64,000 bases of DNA. Source: Ptiloglossa arizonensis (Eukaryota > Arthropoda > Insecta > Hymenoptera > Colletidae). Positions 42,801 through 56,570 of the stretch are shown here, piece after piece. The notes beneath the pieces were generated by a model. It was not told the origin of the DNA. It ran no database searches and saw only the letters and a program-made list of their open reading frames with translations. Each line of letters begins with the position of its first letter. The first letter of the stretch is position 1. Where the stretch lies: assembly GCF_051014685.1 (NCBI RefSeq), contig NW_027479038.1:186001-250000 (forward strand). Direction: 5' to 3'. A program made the translations under genes and the position numbers.

Positions 42801-44440
42801 CGTTATACGTTATACGTTATACGTTATACGTTATACGTTATACGTTATGCGTTTTACGTTATGCGTTATACGTTATACGTTATACGTTATACGTTATGCG
42901 TTATACGTTGTACGATATTCGTTATACGTTATACGTTATACGTTGTACGTAATACGTTGTACCTTATACGTTATACGTTGTACGTTATACGTTATACTTT
43001 ATACGTTATACGTTATACGTCATAGGTTATACGTTATACGTTATACGTTATACGTTATACGTTATACGTCATACGTTATACGTTATACGTTATACGTTAT
43101 ACGTTATACGTTATACGTTATACGTTATACGTTATACGTTATACGTTATACATTACATGTTATACGTTATACGTTATACGTTATACGTTATACGTTATAC
43201 GGTATACGTTATACGTTATACGTTATACGTTGTACGTTATACGTTATACGTTATACGTTATACGTTATACGTTGTACGTTATACGTTATAAGATGTACGT
43301 TATACGATATACGTTATACGTTATTCGTTATACGTATTTCGTTACACGTTATACGTTATACGTTATACGTTATACGTTTTACGATATTCGATATACGTTA
43401 TACGTTATACGTTATACGTTATACGTTATACGTTATACTTTATACGTTATACGTTATACGTCATAGGTTATACGTTATACGTTATACGTTATACGTTATA
43501 CGTTATACGTCATACGTTATACGTTATACGTTATACGTTATACGTTATACGTTATACGTTATACGTTATACGTTATACGTTATACGTTATGCGTTTTACG
43601 TTATGCGTTATACGTTATACGTTATACGTTATACGTTATGCGTTATACGTTGTACGATATTCGTTATACGTTATACGTTATACGTTGTACGTAATACGTT
43701 GTACCTTATACGTTATACGTTGTACGTTATACGTTATAAGTTGTACGTTATACGATATACGTTATACGTTATTCGTTATACGTACTTCGTTACACGTTAT
43801 ACGTTATACGTTATACGTTATACGTTATACGTTATACATTATACGTTATACGTTATACATTACATGTCATACGTTATACGTTATACGGTATACGTTATAC
43901 GTTATACGTTGTACGTTATACGTTATACGTTATACGTTATACGTTGTACTATATACGTTATAAGATGTACGTTATACGATATACGTTATACGTTATTCGT
44001 TATACGTACTTCGTTACACGTTATACGTTATACGTTATACGTTATACGTTTTACGATATTCGATATACGTTATACGTTATACGTTATACGTTATACGTTA
44101 TACGTTGTACGTTATACGTTATACGTTATACGTTATACATTACATGTTATACGTTATACGTTATACGTTATACGTTATACGTTATACGTCATACGTTATA
44201 CGTTATACGTTATACGTTATACGTTATACGTTATACGTTATACGTTATACGTTATACGTTATACGTTATACGTTATACGTTATACGTTATACGTTATACG
44301 TTATACGTTATTCGTAATACGTTAAACGTGATACGTTATACGTTGTACGTTATACGTTATACGTTATACGCTATTCATTATACGTTATACGTTATACGTT
44401 ATACGTTATACGTTATACGTTATACGTTATACGTTATACG
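39844..44440 (+). repeat. Domain B block B2, first copy of a 4,984-bp tandem duplication
   Basis: No gene. Every marker recurs exactly 4,984 bp (712 units) downstream: TTGTACT at 39926 and 44910, GTATTCG at 41550 and 46534, TTTCACG at 42180 and 47164, CTACACG at 42747 and 47731, TATTTCG at 43335 and 48319. I noticed only two substitutions over about 4.6 kb: TTATAGG near 41083 against a canonical unit, and a canonical unit here against TTACACG near 46204. The left edge is sharp at 39843/44827, where the matching bases first agree. Confidence 0.85.
42047..42263 (+). repeat. A-type segment embedded in Domain B, copy 1
   Basis: Contains TTTTACG-ATATACG, TTATACT, TCATAGG, TTATACC, TTATGCG and TTTCACG in the order seen to the right of W1 in Domain A (compare about 3891-4100 and 7465-7680). 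It lacks W1 itself. Sequence on both sides is B-type: TTTTACG-ATATTCG on the left, and TTTTACG-ATATTCG then TGATATG on the right. Confidence 0.78.
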
Positions 44441-44827
44441 TTATACGTTATACGTTATACATTATACGTTATACATTACATGTTATACGTTATACGTTAT
44501 GCGTTACACGTTATACGTTATACGTTATACGTTATACGTTATACGTTATACGTTATACGTTATACGTTATACGTTATACGTTATACGTTATACGTTATTC
44601 GTAATACGTTAAACGTGATACGTTATACGTTGTACGTTATACGCTATACGTTATACGTTATTCATTATACGTTATACGTTATACGTTATACGTTATACGT
44701 TGTACGTTATACGTTATAAGTTGTACGTTATTCGTTATACGTACTTCGTTACACGTTATACGTTATACGTTATACGTTATACGTTATACGTTATACATTA
44801 TACGTTATACGTTATACATTACATGTC
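44441..44827 (+). repeat. Linker between the two B2 copies
   Basis: No gene. Here B2a departs from B2b. It lacks 147 bp (21 units) that B2b has before the TTATACA-TTACATG pair (distance 5,131 instead of 4,984), including a TTACACG and a TCATAGG unit. The linker instead resembles 40606-40963. Its TACTTCG module (TACTTCG at 44742) is short by three units, because ATATACG and two canonical units are missing before TTATTCG. Confidence 0.72.
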
Positions 44828-47800
44828 ATACGTTATACGTTATACGGTATACGTTATACGTTATACGTTGTACGTTATACGTTATACGTTATACGTTATA
44901 CGTTATACGTTGTACTATATACGTTATAAGATGTACGTTATACGATATACGTTATACGTTATTCGTTATACGTACTTCGTTACACGTTATACGTTATACG
45001 TTATACGTTATACGTTTTACGATATTCGATATACGTTATACGTTATACGTTATACGTTATACGTTATACGTTATACTTTATACGTTATACGTTATACGTC
45101 ATAGGTTATACGTTATACGTTATACGTTATACGTTATACGTTATACGTCATACGTTATAGGTTATACGTTATACGTTATACGTTATACGTTATACGTTAT
45201 ACGTTATACGTTATACGTTATACGTTATACGTTATACGTTATACGTTATACGTTATACGTTATACGTTATACGTTATTCGTAATACGTTAAACGTGATAC
45301 GTTATACGTTGTACGTTATACGTTATACGTTATACGCTATTCATTATACGTTATACGTTATACGTTATACGTTATACGTTATACGTTATACGTTATACGT
45401 TATACGTTATACGTTATACGTTATACGTTATACGTTATACGTTATACGTTATACGTTATACGTTATACGTTATACGTTATACGTTATACGTTATACGTTA
45501 TACGTTATACGTTATACGTTATACGTTACACGTTATACGTCATAGGTTATACGTTATACGTTATACGTTATACGTTATACATTATACGTTATACATTACA
45601 TGTTATACGTTATACGTTATGCGTTACACGTTATACGTTATACGTTATACGTTATACGTTATACGTTATACGTTATACGTTATACGTTATACGTTATACG
45701 TTATACGTTATACGTTATTCGTAATACGTTAAACGTGATACGTTATACGTTGTACGTTATACGCTATACGTTATACGTTATTCATTATACGTTATACGTT
45801 ATACGTTATACGTTATACGTTGTACGTTATACGTTATAAGTTGTACGTTATACGATATACGTTATACGTTATTCGTTATACGTACTTCGTTACACGTTAT
45901 ACGTTATACGTTATACGTTATACGTTATACGTTATACATTATACGTTATACGTTATACATTACATGTTATACGTTATACGTTATGCGTTATACGTTATAC
46001 GTTATACGTCATAGGTTATACGTTATATGTTATACGTTATACGTTATGCGTTATACGTTATACGTTATACGTCATAGGTTATACGTTATATGTTATACGT
46101 TATACGTTATTCGTAATACGTTAAACGTGATACGTTATACGTTGTACGTTATACGTTATACGTTATACTCTATTCATTATACGTTATACGTTATACGTTA
46201 TACGTTACACGTTATACGTTATACGTTATACGTTATACGTTATACGTTATACGTTATACGTTATACGTTATGCGTTATACGTTATACGTTATATGTTATA
46301 CGTTATGCGTTATACGTTGTACGATATTCGTTATACGTTATACGTTATACGTTGTACGTAATACGTTGTACGTTATACGTTATACGTTGTACGTTATACG
46401 TTATAAGTTGTACGTTATACGATATACGTTATACGTTATTCGTTATACGTACTTCGTTACACGTTATACGTTATACGTTATACGTTATTCGTTATACGTC
46501 ATAGGTTATACGTTATATGTTATACGTTATACGGTATTCGTAATACGTTAAACGTGATACGTTATACGTTGTACGTTATACGTTATACGTTATACGCTAT
46601 TCATTATACGTTATACGTTATACGTTATACGTTATACGTTATACGTTATACGTTATACGTTATACGTTATACGTTATACGTTATACGTTATACGTTATAC
46701 GTTATACGTTATACGTTATACGTTATACGTTATACGTTATACGTTATACATTACATGTTATACGTTATACGTTATACGTTATACGTTATACGTTATACGG
46801 TATACGTTATACGTTATACGTTATACGTTATACGTTATACGTTGTACGTTATACGTTATAAGATGTACGATATACGATATACGTTATACGTTATTCGTTA
46901 TACGTACTTCGTTACACGTTATACGTTATACGTTATACGTTATACGTTTTACGATATTCGATATACGTTATACGTTATACGTTATACGTTATACGTTATA
47001 CGTTATACGTTATACGTTATACGTTATACGTTTTACGATATACGTTATACGTTATACTTTATACGTTATACGTTATACGTTATACGATATACGTTATACG
47101 TTATACGTCATAGGTTATACGTTATACGTTATACCTTATGCGTTATACGTTATGCGTTATACGTTTCACGTTATACGTTATACGTTATACGTTATACGTT
47201 ATACGTCATAGGTTATACGTTATACGTTATACGTTTTACGATATACGTTATACGTTATACGTTATACGTTATACGTTATACGTTATACGTTATACGTTAT
47301 ACGTTATACTTTATACGTTATACGTTATACGTTATACGTTATACGTTTTACGATATTCGATATACGTTATACGTTATACGTGATATGTTATACGTTATAC
47401 GTTATACGTTATACGTCATACGTTATACGTTATACGTTATACGTTATACGTTATACGTTATACGTTATACGTTTTACGTTATACGTTATACGTTATACGT
47501 TATACGTTATACGTTATACGTTATACGTTATACGTTATACGTTATACGTTATACGTTATACGTTATACGTTATACGTTATACGTTATACGTTATACGTTA
47601 TACGTTATACGTCATAGGTTATACGTTATACGTTATACGTTATACGTTATACGTTATACGTTATACGTTATACGTTATACGTTATACGTCATACGTTATA
47701 CGTTATACGTTATACGTTGTACGTTATACGCTACACGTTACATGTTATACATTGTACATTATACGTTATACGTTATACGTTATACGTTATACGTTATACG

Positions 47801-49424
47801 TTATACGTTATACGTTATACGTTATACGTTATGCGTTTTACGTTATGCGTTATACGTTATACGTTATACGTTATACGTTATGCGTTATACGTTGTACGAT
47901 ATTCGTTATACGTTATACGTTATACGTTGTACGTAATACGTTGTACCTTATACGTTATACGTTGTACGTTATACGTTATACTTTATACGTTATACGTTAT
48001 ACGTCATAGGTTATACGTTATACGTTATACGTTATACGTTATACGTTATACGTCATACGTTATACGTTATACGTTATACGTTATACGTTATACGTTATAC
48101 GTTATACGTTATACGTTATACGTTATACGTTATACATTACATGTTATACGTTATACGTTATACGTTATACGTTATACGTTATACGGTATACGTTATACGT
48201 TATACGTTATACGTTGTACGTTATACGTTATACGTTATACGTTATACGTTATACGTTGTACGTTATACGTTATAAGATGTACGTTATACGATATACGTTA
48301 TACGTTATTCGTTATACGTATTTCGTTACACGTTATACGTTATACGTTATACGTTATACGTTTTACGATATTCGATATACGTTATACGTTATACGTTATA
48401 CGTTATACGTTATACGTTATACTTTATACGTTATACGTTATACGTCATAGGTTATACGTTATACGTTATACGTTATACGTTATACGTTATACGTCATACG
48501 TTATACGTTATACGTTATACGTTATACGTTATACGTTATACGTTATACGTTATACGTTATACGTTATACGTTATGCGTTTTACGTTATGCGTTATACGTT
48601 ATACGTTATACGTTATACGTTATGCGTTATACGTTGTACGATATTCGTTATACGTTATACGTTATACGTTGTACGTAATACGTTGTACCTTATACGTTAT
48701 ACGTTGTACGTTATACGTTATAAGTTGTACGTTATACGATATACGTTATACGTTATTCGTTATACGTACTTCGTTACACGTTATACGTTATACGTTATAC
48801 GTTATACGTTATACGTTATACATTATACGTTATACGTTATACATTACATGTCATACGTTATACGTTATACGGTATACGTTATACGTTATACGTTGTACGT
48901 TATACGTTATACGTTATACGTTATACGTTGTACTATATACGTTATAAGATGTACGTTATACGATATACGTTATACGTTATTCGTTATACGTACTTCGTTA
49001 CACGTTATACGTTATACGTTATACGTTATACGTTTTACGATATTCGATATACGTTATACGTTATACGTTATACGTTATACGTTATACGTTGTACGTTATA
49101 CGTTATACGTTATACGTTATACATTACATGTTATACGTTATACGTTATACGTTATACGTTATACGTTATACGTCATACGTTATACGTTATACGTTATACG
49201 TTATACGTTATACGTTATACGTTATACGTTATACGTTATACGTTATACGTTATACGTTATACGTTATACGTTATACGTTATACGTTATACGTTATTCGTA
49301 ATACGTTAAACGTGATACGTTATACGTTGTACGTTATACGTTATACGTTATACGCTATTCATTATACGTTATACGTTATACGTTATACGTTATACGTTAT
49401 ACGTTATACGTTATACGTTATACG
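44828..49424 (+). repeat. Domain B block B2, second copy of the 4,984-bp tandem duplication
   Basis: No gene. Near-identical to 39844-44440 and in the same register. It carries the embedded A-type segment (47031-47247) at the same place as its twin (42047-42263). The duplication therefore happened after that segment became embedded. The right part, from 48928, also belongs to the ~3.0-kb tandem pair that follows. Confidence 0.85.
47031..47247 (+). repeat. A-type segment embedded in Domain B, copy 2
   Basis: The twin of 42047-42263, carried along in the 4,984-bp duplication. TTTCACG is at 47164. Confidence 0.78.
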
Positions 49425-51937
49425 TTATACGTTATACGTTATACGTTATACGTTATACGTTATACGTTATACGTTATACGTTATACGTTATACGTTATAC
49501 GTTATACGTTATACGTTATACGTTATACGTTATACGTTACACGTTATACGTCATAGGTTATACGTTATACGTTATACGTTATACGTTATACATTATACGT
49601 TATACATTACATGTTATACGTTATACGTTATGCGTTATACGTTATACGTTATACGTTATACGTTATACGTTATACGTTATACGTTGTACGTTATACGTTA
49701 TACGTTATACGTTATACGTTGTACGTTATACGTTATACGTTATACGTTATACGTTATACGTTATACGTCATAGGTTATACGTTATACGTTATACGTTATA
49801 CGTTATACGTTATACGTTATACGTTATACGTTATACGTTATACGTCATACGTTATACGTTATACGTTATACGTTGTACGTTATACGCTACACGTTACATG
49901 TTATACATTGTACATTATACGTTATACGTTATACGTTATACGTTATACGTTATACGTTATACGTTATACGTTATACGTTATACGTTATGCGTTTTACGTT
50001 ATGCGTTATACGTTATACGTTATACGTTATACGTTATGCGTTATACGTTGTACGATATTCGTTATACGTTATACGTTATACGTTGTACGTAATACGTTGT
50101 ACCTTATACGTTATACGTTGTACGTTATACGTTATACTTTATACGTTATACGTTATACGTCATAGGTTATACGTTATACGTTATACGTTATACGTTATAC
50201 GTTATACGTCATACGTTATACGTTATACGTTATACGTTATACGTTATACGTTATACGTTATACGTTATACGTTATACGTTATACGTTATACATTACATGT
50301 TATACGTTATACGTTATACGTTATACGTTATACGTTATACGGTATACGTTATACGTTATACGTTATACGTTGTACGTTATACGTTATACGTTATACGTTA
50401 TACGTTATACGTTGTACGTTATACGTTATAAGATGTACGTTATACGATATACGTTATACGTTATTCGTTATACGTATTTCGTTACACGTTATACGTTATA
50501 CGTTATACGTTATACGTTTTACGATATTCGATATACGTTATACGTTATACGTTATACGTTATACGTTATACGTTATACTTTATACGTTATACGTTATACG
50601 TCATAGGTTATACGTTATACGTTATACGTTATACGTTATACGTTATACGTCATACGTTATACGTTATACGTTATACGTTATACGTTATACGTTATACGTT
50701 ATACGTTATACGTTATACGTTATACGTTATGCGTTTTACGTTATGCGTTATACGTTATACGTTATACGTTATACGTTATGCGTTATACGTTGTACGATAT
50801 TCGTTATACGTTATACGTTATACGTTGTACGTAATACGTTGTACCTTATACGTTATACGTTGTACGTTATACGTTATAAGTTGTACGTTATACGATATAC
50901 GTTATACGTTATTCGTTATACGTACTTCGTTACACGTTATACGTTATACGTTATACGTTATACGTTATACGTTATACATTATACGTTATACGTTATACAT
51001 TACATGTCATACGTTATACGTTATACGGTATACGTTATACGTTATACGTTATACGTTATACGTTATACGTTATACGTTATACGTTATACGTTATGCGTTT
51101 TACGTTATGCGTTATACGTTATACGTTATACGTTATACGTTATGCGTTATACGTTGTACGATATTCGTTATACGTTATACGTTATACGTTGTACGTAATA
51201 CGTTGTACCTTATACGTTATACGTTGTACGTTATACGTTATAAGTTGTACGTTATACGATATACGTTATACGTTATTCGTTATACGTACTTCGTTACACG
51301 TTATACGTTATACGTTATACGTTATACGTTATACGTTATACATTATACGTTATACGTTATACATTACATGTCATACGTTATACGTTATACGGTATACGTT
51401 ATACGTTATACGTTGTACGTTATACGTTATACGTTATACGTTATACGTTGTACTATATACGTTATAAGATGTACGTTATACGATATACGTTATACGTTAT
51501 TCGTTATACGTACTTCGTTACACGTTATACGTTATACGTTATACGTTATACGTTTTACGATATTCGATATACGTTATACGTTATACGTTATACGTTATAC
51601 GTTATACGTTATACGTTATACTTTATACGTTATACGTTATACGTCATAGGTTATACGTTATACGTTATACGTTATACGTTATACGTTATACGTCATACGT
51701 TATACGTTATACGTTATACGTTATACGTTATACGTTATACGTTATACGTTATACGTTATACGTTATACGTTATACGTTATACGTTATACGTTATACGTTA
51801 TACGTTATACGTTATTCGTAATACGTTAAACGTGATACGTTATACGTTGTACGTTATACGTTATACGTTATACGCTATTCATTATACGTTATACGTTATA
51901 CGTTGTACGTTATACGTTATACGTTATACGTTATACG
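48928..51937 (+). repeat. Domain B block B3, first copy of a ~3.0-kb tandem duplication
   Basis: No gene. Begins at a TTGTACT-ATATACG variant of the TACTTCG module. Equivalent markers follow at 3,010 bp (48928 to 51938, 49292 to 52302), 3,017 bp (49887 to 52904, 50727 to 53744) and 3,024 bp (51091 to 54115, 51448 to 54472). These are 430, 431 and 432 units. Inside it a 364-bp piece is repeated: the TTATGCG-TTTTACG-TTATGCG group stands at 50727 and 51091. Confidence 0.8.
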
Positions 51938-54900
51938 TTGTACTATATACGTTATAAGATGTACGTTATACGATATACGTTATACGTTATTCGTTATACG
52001 TACTTCGTTACACGTTATACGTTATACGTTATACGTTATACGTTTTACGATATTCGATATACGTTATACGTTATACGTTATACGTTATACGTTATACGTT
52101 GTACGTTATACGTTATACGTTATACGTTATACATTACATGTTATACGTTATACGTTATACGTTATACGTTATACGTTATACGTCATACGTTATACGTTAT
52201 ACGTTATACGTTATACGTTATACGTTATACGTTATACGTTATACGTTATACGTTATACGTTATACGTTATACGTTATACGTTATACGTTATACGTTATAC
52301 GTTATTCGTAATACGTTAAACGTGATACGTTATACGTTGTACGTTATACGTTATACGTTATACGCTATTCATTATACGTTATACGTTATACGTTATACGT
52401 TATACGTTATACGTTATACGTTATACGTTATACGTTATACGTTATACGTTATACGTTATACGTTATACGTTATACGTTATACGTTATACGTTATACGTTA
52501 TACGTTATACGTTATACGTTATACGTTATACGTTATACGTTATACGTTATACGTTACACGTTATACGTCATAGGTTATACGTTATACGTTATACGTTATA
52601 CGTTATACATTATACGTTATACATTACATGTTATACGTTATACGTTATGCGTTATACGTTATACGTTATACGTTATACGTTATACGTTATACGTTATACG
52701 TTGTACGTTATACGTTATACGTTATACGTTATACGTTGTACGTTATACGTTATACGTTATACGTTATACGTTATACGTTATACGTCATAGGTTATACGTT
52801 ATACGTTATACGTTATACGTTATACGTTATACGTTATACGTTATACGTTATACGTTATACGTCATACGTTATACGTTATACGTTATACGTTGTACGTTAT
52901 ACGCTACACGTTACATGTTATACATTGTACATTATACGTTATACGTTATACGTTATACGTTATACGTTATACGTTATACGTTATACGTTATACGTTATAC
53001 GTTATGCGTTTTACGTTATGCGTTATACGTTATACGTTATACGTTATACGTTATGCGTTATACGTTGTACGATATTCGTTATACGTTATACGTTATACGT
53101 TGTACGTAATACGTTGTACCTTATACGTTATACGTTGTACGTTATACGTTATACTTTATACGTTATACGTTATACGTCATAGGTTATACGTTATACGTTA
53201 TACGTTATACGTTATACGTTATACGTCATACGTTATACGTTATACGTTATACGTTATACGTTATACGTTATACGTTATACGTTATACGTTATACGTTATA
53301 CGTTATACATTACATGTTATACGTTATACGTTATACGTTATACGTTATACGTTATACGGTATACGTTATACGTTATACGTTATACGTTGTACGTTATACG
53401 TTATACGTTATACGTTATACGTTATACGTTGTACGTTATACGTTATAAGATGTACGTTATACGATATACGTTATACGTTATTCGTTATACGTATTTCGTT
53501 ACACGTTATACGTTATACGTTATACGTTATACGTTTTACGATATTCGATATACGTTATACGTTATACGTTATACGTTATACGTTATACGTTATACTTTAT
53601 ACGTTATACGTTATACGTCATAGGTTATACGTTATACGTTATACGTTATACGTTATACGTTATACGTCATACGTTATACGTTATACGTTATACGTTATAC
53701 GTTATACGTTATACGTTATACGTTATACGTTATACGTTATACGTTATGCGTTTTACGTTATGCGTTATACGTTATACGTTATACGTTATACGTTATGCGT
53801 TATACGTTGTACGATATTCGTTATACGTTATACGTTATACGTTATACGTTGTACGTAATACGTTGTACCTTATACGTTATACGTTGTACGTTATACGTTA
53901 TAAGTTGTACGTTATACGATATACGTTATACGTTATTCGTTATACGTACTTCGTTACACGTTATACGTTATACGTTATACGTTATACGTTATACGTTATA
54001 CATTATACGTTATACGTTATACATTACATGTCATACGTTATACGTTATACGGTATACGTTATACGTTATACGTTATACGTTATACGTTATACGTTATACG
54101 TTATACGTTATACGTTATGCGTTTTACGTTATGCGTTATACGTTATACGTTATACGTTATACGTTATGCGTTATACGTTGTACGATATTCGTTATACGTT
54201 ATACGTTATACGTTGTACGTAATACGTTGTACCTTATACGTTATACGTTGTACGTTATACGTTATAAGTTGTACGTTATACGATATACGTTATACGTTAT
54301 TCGTTATACGTACTTCGTTACACGTTATACGTTATACGTTATACGTTATACGTTATACGTTATACATTATACGTTATACGTTATACATTACATGTCATAC
54401 GTTATACGTTATACGGTATACGTTATACGTTATACGTTGTACGTTATACGTTATACGTTATACGTTATACGTTGTACTATATACGTTATAAGATGTACGT
54501 TATACGATATACGTTATACGTTATTCGTTATACGTACTTCGTTACACGTTATACGTTATACGTTATACGTTATACGTTTTACGATATTCGATATACGTTA
54601 TACGTTATACGTTATACGTTATACGTTATACGTTATACTTTATACGTTATACGTTATACGTCATAGGTTATACGTTATACGTTATACGTTATACGTTATA
54701 CGTTATACGTCATACGTTATACGTTATACGTTATACGTTATACGTTATACGTTATACGTTATACGTTATACGTTATACGTTATACGTTATACGTTATACG
54801 TTATACGTTATACGTTATACGTTATACGTTATACGTTATTCGTAATACGTTAAACGTGATACGTTATACGTTGTACGTTATACGTTATACGTTATACGCT

Positions 54901-54961
54901 ATTCATTATACGTTATACGTTATACGTTATACGTTATACGTTATACGTTATACGTTATACG
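51938..54961 (+). repeat. Domain B block B3, second copy of the ~3.0-kb tandem duplication
   Basis: No gene. Same marker order as 48928-51937, with two single-unit length changes. The internal short repeat is 371 bp here (53744 to 54115), one unit longer than in the first copy. One TTGTACG-TAATACG group near 53849 has an extra canonical unit before it. Confidence 0.8.
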
Positions 54962-56570
54962 TTATACGTTATACGTTATACGTTATACGTTATACGTTAT
55001 ACGTTATACGTTATACGTTATACGTTATACGTTATACGTTATACGTTATACGTTATACGTTATACGTTACACGTTATACGTTATACGTTACACGTTATAC
55101 GTCATAGGTTATACGTTATACGTTATACGTTATACGTTATACATTATACGTTATACATTACATGTTATACGTTATACGTTATGCGTTATACGTTATACGT
55201 TATACGTTATACGTTATACGTTATACGTTATACGTTATACGTTATACGTTATACGTTATACGTTATACGTTATACGTTATTCGTAATACGTTAAACGTGA
55301 TACGTTATACGTTGTACGTTATACGCTATACGTTATACGTTATTCATTATACGTTATACGTTATACGTTATACGTTATACGTTGTACGTTATACGTTATA
55401 AGTTGTACGTTATACGATATACGTTATACGTTATTCGTTATACGTACTTCGTTACACGTTATACGTTATACGTTATACGTTATACGTTATACGTTATACA
55501 TTATACGTTATACGTTATACATTACATGTTATACGTTATACGTTATGCGTTATACGTTATACGTTATACGTCATAGGTTATACGTTATATGTTATACGTT
55601 ATACGTTATGCGTTATACGTTATACGTTATACGTCATAGGTTATACGTTATATGTTATACGTTATACGTTATTCGTAATACGTTAAACGTGATACGTTAT
55701 ACGTTGTACGTTATACGTTATACGTTATACTCTATTCATTATACGTTATACGTTATACGTTATACGTTATACGTTATACGTTATACGTTATACGTTATAC
55801 GTTATACGTTATACGTTATACGTTATGCGTTATACGTTATACGTTATATGTTATACGTTATGCGTTATACGTTGTACGATATTCGTTATACGTTATACGT
55901 TATACGTTGTACGTAATACGTTGTACGTTATACGTTATACGTTGTACGTTATACGTTATAAGTTGTACATTATACGATATACGTTATACGTTATTCGTTA
56001 TACGTACTTCGTTACACGTTATACGCTATACGTTATACGTTATTCGTTATACGTATAGGTTATACGTTATATGTTATACGTTATACGGTATTCGTAATAC
56101 GTTAAACGTGATACGTTATACGTTGTACGTTATACGTTATACGTTATACGCTATTCATTATACGTTATACGTTATACGTTATACGTTATACGTTATACGT
56201 TATACGTTATACGTTATACGTTATACGTTATACGTTATACGTTATACGTTATACGTTATACGTTATGCGTTATACGTTATACGTTATACATTACATGTTA
56301 TACGTTATACGTTATACGTTATACGTTATACGTTATACGGTATACGTTATACGTTATACGTTATACGTTATACGTTATACGTTGTACGTTATACGTTATA
56401 AGATGTACGATATACGATATACGTTATACGTTATTCGTTATACGTACTTCGTTACACGTTATACGTTATACGTTATACGTTATACGTTTTACGATATTCG
56501 ATATACGTTATACGTTATACGTTATACGTTATACGTTATACGTTATACGTTATACGTTATACGTTATACG
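54962..56570 (+). repeat. Domain B block B4, carrying the single register break
   Basis: No gene. Matches 45.4-47.0 kb at an offset of 9,562 bp (55277 with 45715, 55445 with 45883, 55669 with 46107), falling to 9,555 after one unit is lost, and by one further base after 56054. It also matches 61.2-62.3 kb (offset about 6,243). Variants private to this copy include TTGTACA near 55964 and CTATACG near 56025. Confidence 0.78.
56054..56059 (+). other. Six-base unit: the only register break found
   Basis: A TATAGG unit stands where the matching copies at about 41509, 46493 and 62302 have TCATAGG, so one C is missing. All markers tested before it start at positions congruent to 5 mod 7, and all those after it at 4 mod 7. 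Because the sister copies keep the seventh base, this is a recent, private deletion, or a sequencing or assembly error. Confidence 0.85.

Noticed and set aside
41570..42952. Long + strand open frames (up to 530 codons at 42733-44325 and 47717-49309) as protein genes
   Set aside because: They follow from a stop-free heptamer, overlap each other in all three frames with the same heptapeptide, and end wherever a variant unit such as TCATAGG makes a stop. Variants fall at all monomer positions with no codon bias, and no start context, domain or unique sequence is present.
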